From Buttiauxella izardii (GTDB lineage Bacteria > Pseudomonadota > Gammaproteobacteria > Enterobacterales > Enterobacteriaceae): 64,000 nt of DNA. Position 1 is the first letter of the stretch. Each line of letters starts with the position of its first letter. Where the stretch lies: positions 152,631-216,630 of the forward strand of contig NZ_QZWH01000022.1 of assembly GCF_003601925.1 (NCBI RefSeq), given 5' to 3'. The notes beneath the pieces were generated by a model. It was not told the DNA's origin and did not search any database. It was given only the letters and a program-made list of their open reading frames with translations. The translations under genes and the position numbers were made by a program. Positions 19,620 to 28,001 of the stretch are shown in pieces.

Positions 19620-20009
19620 ATGAGCAATGTGCCAAACGAATTGAAATACAGCAAAGAGCACGAGTGGCTGCGTAAAGAAGCTGATGGGACTTACACCGTC
19701 GGTATCACCGAGCACGCGCAAGAGCTGCTGGGCGACATGGTGTTTGTTGACCTGCCAGAAGTGGGCGCAACGGTTAGCACTGGCGATGATTGCGCCGTGG
19801 CTGAATCTGTCAAAGCGGCTTCTGATATTTACGCGCCAATCAGCGGTGAGATCATCGCAGTTAACACCGAGCTGAGCGATTCACCAGAGCTTATCAACAG
19901 CGAGCCGTACGCGGCGGGTTGGATCTTCAAGATCAAAGCGAGCGACGAGTCCGAACTGGATGGTTTGCTGGATGCAACCGCGTACGAAGCTCTGTTAGAA
20001 GACGAATAA
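19620..20009 (+). CDS. gcvH: Glycine cleavage H protein (lipoyl carrier)
   Basis: Lipoylated shuttle protein of the glycine cleavage system. 129 residues as in E. coli; the lipoyl lysine is K65 in [11 protein letters not shown] sequence CAGGAG is eight bases before the ATG. Starts 22 bases after gcvT. Confidence 0.97.
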   Translation: MSNVPNELKYSKEHEWLRKEADGTYTVGITEHAQELLGDMVFVDLPEVGATVSTGDDCAVAESVKAASDIYAPISGEIIAVNTELSDSPELINSEPYAAGWIFKIKASDESELDGLLDATAYEALLEDE

Positions 20010-20018
20010 ATCTTTTAT

Positions 20019-20042
20019 CCCCTCATCCTTTCGGGTGAGGGG
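20019..20042 (+). other. Intra-operon hairpin between gcvH and gcvP
   Basis: CCCCTCATCC, loop TTTC, GGGTGAGGGG: ten pairs including one G-U, no T-tract. It is more likely an mRNA processing or stability structure within gcvTHP than a terminator. Its arms resemble the repeat family found just after gcvP. Confidence 0.6.
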
Positions 20043-20066
20043 AAAACACTTCAGGAATCACCGCTC

Positions 20067-22940
20067 ATGACCCAGTCTTTACGTCAGCTTGAAAATCACG
20101 AAGCGTTTATCGACCGCCACATTGGACCAAACGCACAGCAGCAACACGAAATGCTGGAGACGGTGGGCGCTCGTTCGTTAAACGAGCTGATCGCTTCGAT
20201 CGTTCCGGCTGATATCCAGCTTGCCGAGCCACCACAGGTGGGTGAGGCTGCAACTGAATTCGCGGCCCTGGCTGAATTAAAGACCATTGCCAGCCGTAAC
20301 AAGCGCTTTAAAACGTACATCGGCATGGGTTATACCGCGGTGCAAACTCCGCCGGTGATCCTGCGTAACATGCTGGAAAACCCAGGTTGGTACACCGCGT
20401 ATACGCCGTATCAACCCGAAGTTTCACAAGGCCGTCTTGAAGCACTGCTCAACTTCCAGCAAGTGACGCTGGACTTGACCGGTCTGGACATCGCCTCCGC
20501 ATCCCTGCTCGACGAAGCGACCGCTGCCGCAGAAGCGATGGCAATGGCTAAGCGCGTCAGCAAACTGAAAAACGCCAACCGTTTCTTCGTTGCCGCCGAC
20601 GTCCACCCGCAAACGCTGGACGTGGTTCGCACCCGTGCTGAAACCTTCGGCTTTGACGTGATTGTCGACGACGCCGCCAAAGTGCTGGATCACCAGGATG
20701 TGTTTGGTGTGCTGCTGCAACAAGTCGGCACCACCGGCGAAGTCCATGACTACAGCGCCCTGATTACCGAATTGAAAAGCCGTAAAGTCATCGTGAGTGT
20801 TGCCGCTGACTTTATGACGCTGGTTCTGCTGACTGCACCGGGCAAACAAGGTGCCGACATCGTATTTGGTTCCGCCCAGCGTTTCGGCGTGCCAATGGGT
20901 TACGGCGGCCCACACGCGGCATTCTTTGCGGCGCGTGACGAATTTAAACGCTCCATGCCAGGCCGTATTATCGGCGTTTCCCGCGATGCTGCGGGCCGCA
21001 CCGCACTGCGCATGGCGATGCAAACTCGCGAGCAACATATCCGCCGCGAAAAAGCGAACTCCAACATTTGTACTTCCCAGGTTCTGCTGGCAAACATCGC
21101 CAGCCTGTATGCGGTGTTCCACGGCCCGGCTGGCCTGAAACGCATTGCAGGGCGCATTCATCGCCTGACCGATATTCTGGCTTCTGGCCTGCAACAAAAA
21201 GGGCTGGTGCTGCGTCATAAACATTGGTTCGATACACTGTGTGTCGAAGTCACCGATAAAGCCGGTGTGCTGGCACGTGCCGAAGCCAATGAAATCAACC
21301 TGCGCAGCGATATCCTCAACGCGGTTGGCATTACGCTTGATGAAGCGACTACCCGCGAAGATGTTCAGGCGCTGTTCACCGTTTTACTGGGTGACAACCA
21401 CGGCCTGGATATCGACAAACTCGACCAAAACGTGGCGGGCGATAGCCTGTCTGTTCCAAAAGGAATGCTGCGTGAAGATGCGATCCTGACGCATCCGGTA
21501 TTCAATCGCTATCACAGCGAAACTGAAATGATGCGCTATATGCACTCGCTCGAGCGCAAAGATCTGGCGTTGAATCAGGCGATGATCCCGCTGGGTTCTT
21601 GCACCATGAAGCTGAACGCGGCGGCTGAGATGATCCCAATCACCTGGCCGGAATTTGCTGAACTGCACCCGTTCTGCCCGGCAAACCAGGCAGAAGGTTA
21701 TCACCAGATGATTTCTCAGCTGTCTGACTGGCTGGTGAAACTGACCGGTTACGACGCGCTTTGCATGCAGCCAAACTCAGGCGCGCAGGGTGAATACGCG
21801 GGCCTGCTGGCGATTCGTCGCTACCACGAAAGCCGCAACGAAGGCAGTCGTAATCTTTGCCTGATCCCAAGCTCTGCGCACGGGACTAACCCGGCGTCGG
21901 CGCAAATGGCGGGCATGGAAGTGGTGGTTGTCGCCTGTGATAAACAAGGCAACATCGATCTTCACGATCTGCGTCTTAAAGCCGAACAGGCAGGCGATGC
22001 GCTGTCTTGCATCATGGTGACGTACCCGTCCACCCACGGCGTTTACGAAGAGACAATCCGCGAAGTGTGCCAGATTGTGCATCAGTTCGGCGGCCAGGTT
22101 TACCTCGATGGCGCGAACATGAACGCACAGGTGGGGATCACTTCTCCGGGTTATATCGATGCCGATGTTTCACACCTTAACCTGCACAAAACCTTCTGCA
22201 TTCCACACGGCGGTGGCGGCCCAGGCATGGGGCCAATCGGCGTGAAAGCGCACCTGGCACCGTTTGTTCCAGGGCACAGCGTGGTGCAGATTGAAGAGAT
22301 GCTGACCCAACAAGGCGCGGTTTCTGCGGCTCCGTTTGGTAGCGCATCGATTCTGCCAATCAGCTGGATGTACATCCGCATGATGGGCGCGCAGGGGCTG
22401 AAAAAAGCCAGCCAGGTGGCGATTCTGAATGCGAACTATATTGCGACGCGCCTGAAATCTGCATTCCCGATTCTGTATACCGGGCGCAGTGGGCACGTGG
22501 CGCACGAATGTATTTTGGATATTCGTCCGCTCAAAGAAGAGACCGGTATTAGCGAGCTGGATATTGCTAAGCGCCTGATTGACTTCGGTTTCCACGCACC
22601 AACCATGTCGTTCCCGGTGGCGGGTACGCTGATGGTTGAGCCAACCGAATCTGAAAGCAAACTGGAACTGGATCGCTTTATCGATGCGATGCTGACTATC
22701 CGCACTGAAATCGACCGCGTGGCGCGTGGTGAATGGCCGCTGGAAGATAACCCGCTGGTTAACGCACCGCACACCCAGGACGAAATCGTGGCTGACTGGA
22801 CGCACCCGTACACCCGCGAACTGGCGGTGTTCCCGACAGGTCATGGCAACAAATACTGGCCGACCGTGAAACGCCTGGACGATGTGTTCGGCGACCGCAA
22901 TCTGTTCTGTTCTTGCGTGCCGATGAGCGAATATCAGTAA
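20067..22940 (+). CDS. gcvP: Glycine dehydrogenase (decarboxylating), P protein
   Basis: PLP enzyme that decarboxylates glycine and loads aminomethyl onto lipoyl-GcvH. 957 residues, exactly the E. coli length. The PLP lysine is K708 in [20 protein letters not shown]. The two homologous halves are fused as in other gammaproteobacteria. Last gene of the gcv operon. Confidence 0.97.
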   Translation: MTQSLRQLENHEAFIDRHIGPNAQQQHEMLETVGARSLNELIASIVPADIQLAEPPQVGEAATEFAALAELKTIASRNKRFKTYIGMGYTAVQTPPVILRNMLENPGWYTAYTPYQPEVSQGRLEALLNFQQVTLDLTGLDIASASLLDEATAAAEAMAMAKRVSKLKNANRFFVAADVHPQTLDVVRTRAETFGFDVIVDDAAKVLDHQDVFGVLLQQVGTTGEVHDYSALITELKSRKVIVSVAADFMTLVLLTAPGKQGADIVFGSAQRFGVPMGYGGPHAAFFAARDEFKRSMPGRIIGVSRDAAGRTALRMAMQTREQHIRREKANSNICTSQVLLANIASLYAVFHGPAGLKRIAGRIHRLTDILASGLQQKGLVLRHKHWFDTLCVEVTDKAGVLARAEANEINLRSDILNAVGITLDEATTREDVQALFTVLLGDNHGLDIDKLDQNVAGDSLSVPKGMLREDAILTHPVFNRYHSETEMMRYMHSLERKDLALNQAMIPLGSCTMKLNAAAEMIPITWPEFAELHPFCPANQAEGYHQMISQLSDWLVKLTGYDALCMQPNSGAQGEYAGLLAIRRYHESRNEGSRNLCLIPSSAHGTNPASAQMAGMEVVVVACDKQGNIDLHDLRLKAEQAGDALSCIMVTYPSTHGVYEETIREVCQIVHQFGGQVYLDGANMNAQVGITSPGYIDADVSHLNLHKTFCIPHGGGGPGMGPIGVKAHLAPFVPGHSVVQIEEMLTQQGAVSAAPFGSASILPISWMYIRMMGAQGLKKASQVAILNANYIATRLKSAFPILYTGRSGHVAHECILDIRPLKEETGISELDIAKRLIDFGFHAPTMSFPVAGTLMVEPTESESKLELDRFIDAMLTIRTEIDRVARGEWPLEDNPLVNAPHTQDEIVADWTHPYTRELAVFPTGHGNKYWPTVKRLDDVFGDRNLFCSCVPMSEYQ

Positions 22941-22948
22941 GTTCTAAA

Positions 22949-23110
22949 ACAACCCTCACCCTGGCCCTCTCCCTGATGGAGAGGGAATGGTCTGGTTTTC
23001 TCCTTCTCCTGGGGGTATGGGATAGCCCTATTTTCTCCCTCTCCTGGGGGATATGGGATAGTCCGGTTTGCTCCCTCTCCTGGGGGAGAGGGTTGGGGTG
23101 AGGGGTTCCA
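22949..23110. repeat. GC-rich palindromic/tandem repeat between gcvP and ygfF
   Basis: Opens with CCCTCACCCTGGCCCTCTCC and closes with the near-complement GGGAGAGGGTTGGGGTGAGG, so the whole block can fold back. Inside are three tandem copies of a unit of about 36 bases around CTCC(C/T)TCTCCTGGGGG, two of which continue with (A)TATGGGATAG. Non-coding intergenic repeat within a likely read-through region before ygfF. Confidence 0.8.
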
Positions 23111-23119
23111 GGAGGTAAA

Positions 23120-23863
23120 ATGTCCGTCGCATTAGTCACCGGTGGCAGCCGTGGAATCGGCCGAGCCACCGCCATCCTGCTGGCGCAATCCGGCTACAAA
23201 GTCGTCGTTAACTTCCTGCAAAACAAACAAGCCGCTGATGAAGTCGTCAGCATTATTCGTGCCCACAGCGGCGAGGCGATAGCCATCAAAGCGGATATTG
23301 CCGACGAGCTACAAGTGATGGCGATGTTCGCAGAAATCGACAAGGTTTACGGCCCCGTTACCGCATTGGTCAACAACGCCGGGATATTGTTCCAACAATC
23401 GACCATCGAAGAATTAACGGCCGAGCGCATCAACCGCGTGCTAGTCACCAACGTCACGGGCTATTTTCTATGCTGCCGTGAAGCGGTAAAACGCATGGCG
23501 TTTCGTCACGGCGGGAACGGTGGGGCGATTGTTAACGTCTCGTCGGCAGCGTCACGTTTAGGTGCGCCGGGTGAATACGTCGATTACGCAGCGTCAAAAG
23601 GCGCGGTGGATACGCTAACCATCGGGCTTTCTCTGGAAGTCGCCGCGCAGGGCATTCGCGTTAATGGCGTACGTCCTGGCTTAATTTATACCGACATCCA
23701 CGCATCGGGCGGCGAGGCCGGGCGCGTTGATCGCGTAAAAGATCTGTTGCCGATGAAACGCGGCGGGCAACCGGAAGAAGTGGCGGAAGCCATCGTCTGG
23801 CTTCTTAGTGATAAAGCCTCGTACGTGACAGGCAGTTTTCTCGATTTGGCTGGCGGAAAATAA
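23120..23863 (+). CDS. ygfF: SDR-family oxidoreductase YgfF
   Basis: Short-chain dehydrogenase/reductase of 247 residues, same length and close match to E. coli YgfF. NAD(P)-binding TGGSRGIGRAT, NNAG motif, catalytic YxxxK in DYAASKGAVD with upstream Ser in NVSSAASRLG. Substrate not known. SD CAGGAGG nine bases upstream. In K-12 it lies between gcvP and bglA; here an 8 kb insertion separates it from bglA. Confidence 0.93.
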   Translation: MSVALVTGGSRGIGRATAILLAQSGYKVVVNFLQNKQAADEVVSIIRAHSGEAIAIKADIADELQVMAMFAEIDKVYGPVTALVNNAGILFQQSTIEELTAERINRVLVTNVTGYFLCCREAVKRMAFRHGGNGGAIVNVSSAASRLGAPGEYVDYAASKGAVDTLTIGLSLEVAAQGIRVNGVRPGLIYTDIHASGGEAGRVDRVKDLLPMKRGGQPEEVAEAIVWLLSDKASYVTGSFLDLAGGK

Positions 23864-23898
23864 AAAAGGGCCGTCGCCTGAAATTACAGGAGACGGCC
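23862..23898 (-). terminator. Terminator of the MXKDX cluster
   Basis: Stem GGCCGTC(T)CCTG / CAGG(C)GACGGCC read on the minus strand with a six-base T-tract at its 3' side (23862-23867). It ends the minus-strand cluster and lies directly after the ygfF stop. Confidence 0.82.
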
Positions 23899-23923
23899 AT
23901 TATCCTGGTGCTGGCTTAGACGA

Positions 23924-24184
23924 TTATTTTTTACCCATTTCGTCTTTGGCCATATTATCTTTAGCCATACCGTCCTTAGACATGGAATCTTTAGACATGG
24001 AATCTTTCTTCATTCCGTCTTTAGCCATGCAGTCTTTCTTCATGCTATCTTTCGAACAGTCATGGGACATTTTCCCCATGTTGTCTTTAGACATATTATC
24101 TTTCGCCATATTATCGGCAGCATTTGCACCGGCAACACCAAAGAATAAAGCCGAGCACATCAGAGCAGTGTAGAGTTTTTTCAT
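23924..24184 (-). CDS. Periplasmic Met-rich pentapeptide MXKDX repeat protein (MrpX-like)
   Basis: 86 residues: a Sec signal peptide (KKLYTALMCSALFFGVAGANA, cut near residue 22) and a mature part built from degenerate (x)M(A/S/K/G)KD units in tandem. About 12 of 64 mature residues are Met, plus two Cys and many Lys/Asp. This is the MXKDX pentapeptide family. In Azospira suillum a Met-rich peptide, MrpX, absorbs hypochlorite and is re-reduced by a YedY-type enzyme; the neighbouring molybdoenzyme and cytochrome genes suggest the same partnership here. SD AGGAAA lies before the ATG. The role is inferred; metal binding is an alternative for such Met-rich peptides. Confidence 0.85.
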   Translation of the reverse strand: MKKLYTALMCSALFFGVAGANAADNMAKDNMSKDNMGKMSHDCSKDSMKKDCMAKDGMKKDSMSKDSMSKDGMAKDNMAKDEMGKK

Positions 24185-24218
24185 TTTGTATTTCCTCGTC
24201 GTTTTAATCAGTAGGGGT

Positions 24219-25007
24219 TTAACTTCCGCCGAACCAGTTATAACCCTGATCCTCCCAATAACCTCCGGGATAGCGGTTGGTGACTTCTATAACTTGAATA
24301 TGTTTTGGGTTTTTATATCCCAACTTAGTAGGCATTCTTAGCTTCATCGGAAAGCCATATTTACGCGGCAATATTTCACCATCGTAAGTCAGTGCAATAA
24401 TGGTTTGTGGATGTAGTGCCGTCGCCATATCAATACTGGTGTAGTAGTCGTCAGCACATTTAAAACTCACATAACGGGCATTTAAATCAGCACCGATACC
24501 TTTAAGGAATAAAGAAAATGGTACGCCACCCCATTTGCCAATGGCGCTCCAACCTTCGACACAGATGTGACGAGTCACCTGGCTAACCTGCGCCATCTGG
24601 TGAAGTTGCGCCAGTGTCCACGGGCGTTTATCGGCTACTAACCCGGCAACCTCAAGACGATAATCATCACCATTAATCGTCGGCGCTTCGTCCTCACTAT
24701 AAAAAGCATTAAACGGGAAGGGACGCGTCATCATACTTTCTGGATAAACCGGAGCCAGATCGTTGGCATTAAATAACCAGCCCTGAACCCGGTCGTTAAA
24801 TCTTGAAATATTGCTTAGCGTTGATTCGACGGATTCATTATCACTAATATCGCAGCCCGTTAGCATCATTAATCCGCCAAGCGTTAGCCCTTGCTTTAAA
24901 AAACGACGGCGACCTTCGGACGATAACTGTTTATTAATTTCTTGAGTCGCATCCTGAATAATGGCGGCTTTGTCGGAATCAGAAAAAATCTTGTTATTAT
25001 TACTCAT
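24219..25007 (-). CDS. Tat-exported molybdopterin-dependent oxidoreductase (YedY/MsrP-like fold)
   Basis: 262 residues of the sulfite-oxidase/YedY fold. A twin-arginine signal RRRFLKQG is at residues 33-40 after an unusually long cytoplasmic leader; it runs into LMMLTGC with Cys52 followed by Asp53, which reads as a lipobox with inner-membrane retention. The molybdenum-binding Cys is C149 in RHICVEGWSAIGKWGG, and later motifs GEILPRKYGFPMKLRMP and the aromatic C-terminus GYWEDQGYNWFGGS fit the family. Probable substrate is a sulfoxide such as oxidised Met in the adjacent MXKDX peptide, with electrons from the adjacent cytochrome b; this is inferred. It is distinct from MsrP itself, which is longer. 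Confidence 0.88.
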   Translation of the reverse strand: MSNNNKIFSDSDKAAIIQDATQEINKQLSSEGRRRFLKQGLTLGGLMMLTGCDISDNESVESTLSNISRFNDRVQGWLFNANDLAPVYPESMMTRPFPFNAFYSEDEAPTINGDDYRLEVAGLVADKRPWTLAQLHQMAQVSQVTRHICVEGWSAIGKWGGVPFSLFLKGIGADLNARYVSFKCADDYYTSIDMATALHPQTIIALTYDGEILPRKYGFPMKLRMPTKLGYKNPKHIQVIEVTNRYPGGYWEDQGYNWFGGS

Positions 25008-25016
25008 GGTTTTTCC

Positions 25017-25628
25017 TTAGCGTCCGCGTAGCATAGCAAGCAAAGTTTTTGGAACCAGCGCCACCATAATCAAATGAATAACCACAAACCCAACCATTCC
25101 AGACATTGCAAAGAAGTGAATAAGGCGTGCGCTTTCATAACTGCCGAGCAATTCTCGTAATAAAGGGAATTGCACCGATTTCCACACCACAAAACCCGAA
25201 CACACCAGAACGATCCCATCGATCATCACAAACAGATAAGCCAATTTTTGCACGGTGTTGTAATGGTTAAGATCGTTATGCGCGAGCTTCCCGCGCAGTG
25301 CGGAAATAAAATCATTGATTAACTCTCCCGGTGACAGCGGCCAGAATTTGCGTTTCAGGCGGCCACTGAAAATATTCATCAGCAGGTAAATCACGCCATT
25401 AATGCCGAATAACCACATCCCCGCAAAATGCCACTGCAACGCACCGCCTAACCAACCGCCGAGCGTTAACTCATTTGGAAAGCTGAAATCAAACAGAGGC
25501 GAAGCGTTATAAATTCGCCAGCCGCTGGTCACCATAATCAGCATGGCAAGTGCATTCAGCCAGTGGCAGAGCCTCAGCCATAATGGATGCACTATGGCGG
25601 GTTTAACCTGAAACGTTGGCGTATCCAT
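25017..25628 (-). CDS. Cytochrome b561-type membrane subunit
   Basis: 203 residues with four or five membrane helices of the cytochrome b/b6-like (Ni-Fe hydrogenase cytochrome b / thiosulfate reductase) family. Candidate haem ligands are His in VHPLWLRLCHWLNA (helix 1), LQWHFAGMW (helix 2) and RLIHFFAMSGMVGFVVIHL (last helix). It ends 9 bases before the molybdoenzyme start, so the two are translated together; it likely passes quinol electrons to that enzyme as YedZ does for YedY. The ATG at 25628 (DTPTFQV...) is preferred because GGAAAT precedes it; a longer frame upstream lacks a site. Confidence 0.88.
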   Translation of the reverse strand: MDTPTFQVKPAIVHPLWLRLCHWLNALAMLIMVTSGWRIYNASPLFDFSFPNELTLGGWLGGALQWHFAGMWLFGINGVIYLLMNIFSGRLKRKFWPLSPGELINDFISALRGKLAHNDLNHYNTVQKLAYLFVMIDGIVLVCSGFVVWKSVQFPLLRELLGSYESARLIHFFAMSGMVGFVVIHLIMVALVPKTLLAMLRGR

Positions 25629-25771
25629 CGTTTTATTTCCGGTTATTGCGTTGAAATCAGTGTGGCTTAAATCTGTTCGCCAAAGTCTCACCAAAAGTTA
25701 AATTAAATGTGATAACTCCACGTCGGTTTGTTGTATAGACTTCTGGTAACAGACGGAAATAAGGCGGAGTC
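25629..25771. promoter_or_regulatory. Divergent promoter region of the molybdoenzyme cluster and two-component system
   Basis: 143 bases between the divergent cytochrome b and response-regulator genes. It must hold promoters both ways and probably the regulator's binding boxes, but no convincing direct repeat could be assigned by eye. Confidence 0.5.
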
Positions 25772-26482
25772 ATGAAGCCCAAAAAGTTATTAATCGTTGA
25801 GGATGACGAAAACATTGCAGAACTTCTGCAACTGCATTTGCGTGAAGAAGGCTATGAAATTGTCCATGCGGCCGATGGTTCGCAGGGCCTGGAATTGCTT
25901 AAGCAAGGGGGATGGGATGCCTTGATTCTGGATCTTATGCTGCCCGGCGTTGATGGCCTGGAAATATGTCGCCATGCGCGCACCATGACGCGCTATACGC
26001 CGATCGTGATGATCAGCGCGCGCTCAAGCGAAACGCATCGGGTTTTGGGGTTGGAATTGGGCGCGGATGATTATCTGGCAAAACCGTTTTCTATGCTGGA
26101 GTTGGTGGCGCGTGTCAAAGCGCTGTTTCGCCGCCAGGAAGCAATGAGCCAAAACCTGATGCAAGATGCAGGAACGCTCACTTTTGAACGGCTGACTATC
26201 GACCCGCTGGCGCGTGATGTGCGTTTACGAAATCAGCCGGTGGAACTGACGCCACGCGAATTTGATTTGCTGTGGTTCTTTGCCAAACATCCCGGCAAAG
26301 TTTTTTCGCGCCTTAATTTGCTCAATCAGGTTTGGGGATATCAGCACGAAGGCTACGAACACACGGTTAACACCCATATCAACCGTTTGCGCATCAAGAT
26401 TGAAGATAACCCCGCAGAGCCGGAATTTATTCTCACGGTGTGGGGTAAAGGGTATAAATTCATCGCACCTCGACACGAGTAA
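25772..26482 (+). CDS. OmpR-family response regulator
   Basis: 236 residues: receiver domain (about 1-120) with acidic pocket EDDE, phospho-acceptor Asp in ALILDLMLPGVDG, conserved Thr/Ser position in VMISARSS and Lys in LAKPFSM; then a winged-helix domain with LTPREFDLLWFF and HINRLRIKIE. SD GGCGGAG is six bases upstream. Co-transcribed with the histidine kinase 3 bases downstream. Divergent from the molybdoenzyme cluster, whose expression it probably controls, as HprR/HprS do for msrPQ; this is inferred from position. Confidence 0.92.
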   Translation: MKPKKLLIVEDDENIAELLQLHLREEGYEIVHAADGSQGLELLKQGGWDALILDLMLPGVDGLEICRHARTMTRYTPIVMISARSSETHRVLGLELGADDYLAKPFSMLELVARVKALFRRQEAMSQNLMQDAGTLTFERLTIDPLARDVRLRNQPVELTPREFDLLWFFAKHPGKVFSRLNLLNQVWGYQHEGYEHTVNTHINRLRIKIEDNPAEPEFILTVWGKGYKFIAPRHE

Positions 26483-26485
26483 ACC

Positions 26486-27952
26486 ATGCGAAAACTCACG
26501 CTTTCTCAGCGCCTGACTTTGGTTTTTGCGTTGCTGCTGATCACCTCCTGTTCATTGCTGGGGTGGCTGCAAATCCGCACCAGCACGCAGTACAGCCAGG
26601 CGGTAATACAACAACTTTCTGGTTCGCTCGCTGAGCACATCAACCAAAGTTATCCACTGCTTGGGCAAGATGGCCTGAACACGGATTCTGTGCGCAGTCT
26701 GTTTGACCATCTGATGACGGTAAATCCCAGCGTTGAGGTTTATCTTCTTGATAAAAATGGCAATATCATTGGTGATGCGGCACCGCCGAATCATATCAAA
26801 CGCCACCGCATTGATTTAAAGCCGATTCAGGCCACGCTTGATAAACAACCGTTCCCTATTTACGGCGACGACCCCCGTAGCCCTGATGGCAAAAAAGTAT
26901 TTAGCGTCGCACCGATGCAGCAAAACGGCGAAGTTATGGGCTATTTGTACATCATTTTATTGGGCGAAAATTACAACGCCCTGGCAAGTGATGCGCGATT
27001 TAACACCATCTCAAAAGTGGTTCTGCTGACTATTGGCCTGATTGCCTTACTGGGGCTGATTGTCGGTGGCCTGGCGTTTCGTTGGATCACGCGGCCATTG
27101 CGTTCGCTCTCACGCCAGGTGAATGCGCTGGAAACCGGCGGTATGGCTGAAATGCAGGCGATGGCGGCGCTACCGCTGGATAAAAACCACAGTAACGACG
27201 AAATCAGCCTGCTGCGCCAGGGCGTTATCTCGATGGCGCGTCGCATTTCAGAACAGTGGCATCGGCTTTCCCAACAAGATCAGCTACGTCGTGAATTTAT
27301 TGCCAATATTTCCCATGACTTACGCACGCCGTTGACCTCAATGCATGGTTATCTGGAAAGTTTATCGGTAATGTCGGCGACGCTTTCGGAAGCTGAGAAA
27401 AAGCGTTATCTGGAAATCGCATTAGCGCAAAGCCAGAAAGTCCGCACCCTTGCGCAATCGCTGTTTGAATTAGCGCGTCTGGAATATGGCGTAGTGAAGC
27501 CACAAAAAGAACGTTTTTGCCTTGGTGAATTATTGCAGGATGTCTTCCAGAAATTTGAATTGATGACGCAAACGCGGCAACTCCAGTTGGTTGCTGATAT
27601 CCAGCCCGGTTTGCCGCTAATCGATGCGGATTTGGGGATGATTGAGCGGGTATTAACGAATTTGCTGGATAACGCGATTCGCCATACGCCGGAGCAGGGA
27701 ACCGTTGCCGTCCGCTTGTGGAAAGACGGCGAAAAAGTGATGGTGCAGATTAGCGATAACGGGCCGGGGATTCCGCAGGAACTTAAAGAAGGTCTGTTTG
27801 TACGCCCGTCGATTGTGAGCCAGTCACACGTCAGAGTCGGCGGTTTAGGGTTGATGATTGTGCGCCAGATGTTGCAGCTTCATGGCAGCGATATCGCGCT
27901 GGTGGAAAGACCGGAAAGCGGGGCTTGCTTCCGTTTTGGGCTTCCGGTCTAA
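26486..27952 (+). CDS. Membrane sensor histidine kinase
   Basis: 488 residues. Membrane helix 1 at about residues 10-28, a periplasmic sensor region of about 150 residues, helix 2 at about 175-197 (VVLLTIGLIALLGLIVGGL), HAMP linker, HisKA domain with phospho-His in FIANISHDLRTPLTS, then HATPase_c with N box NLLDNAIRHTP, G1 DNGPGIP and G2 GGLGLMIV. The sensor region has no Cys and no family was recognised, so the signal is unknown; redox or chlorine stress is suggested only by the neighbours. Confidence 0.92.
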   Translation: MRKLTLSQRLTLVFALLLITSCSLLGWLQIRTSTQYSQAVIQQLSGSLAEHINQSYPLLGQDGLNTDSVRSLFDHLMTVNPSVEVYLLDKNGNIIGDAAPPNHIKRHRIDLKPIQATLDKQPFPIYGDDPRSPDGKKVFSVAPMQQNGEVMGYLYIILLGENYNALASDARFNTISKVVLLTIGLIALLGLIVGGLAFRWITRPLRSLSRQVNALETGGMAEMQAMAALPLDKNHSNDEISLLRQGVISMARRISEQWHRLSQQDQLRREFIANISHDLRTPLTSMHGYLESLSVMSATLSEAEKKRYLEIALAQSQKVRTLAQSLFELARLEYGVVKPQKERFCLGELLQDVFQKFELMTQTRQLQLVADIQPGLPLIDADLGMIERVLTNLLDNAIRHTPEQGTVAVRLWKDGEKVMVQISDNGPGIPQELKEGLFVRPSIVSQSHVRVGGLGLMIVRQMLQLHGSDIALVERPESGACFRFGLPV

Positions 27953-27985
27953 ACCGCAAATACTCATTTTTAGAGTATTTGCGGT
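27953..27985. terminator. Stem-loop between kinase and transporter genes
   Basis: ACCGCAAATACTC, loop ATTTTTA, GAGTATTTGCGGT: 13 perfect pairs starting right after the kinase stop and 16 bases before the convergent transporter stop. No long T-tract; probably a bidirectional 3' end. Confidence 0.65.
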
Positions 27986-28001
27986 CGCTGAATGGCTGAA
28001 C

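Noticed and set aside
22913..23101. 62-codon open frame after gcvP
   Set aside because: It overlaps the gcvP end and is made of the GC-rich repeat; not a likely gene.
23930..24120. Short tandem DNA repeats (TCTTTAGCCAT-type) as a microsatellite or CRISPR
   Set aside because: They encode the MXKDX pentapeptide repeats of a secreted protein with signal peptide and ribosome binding site.
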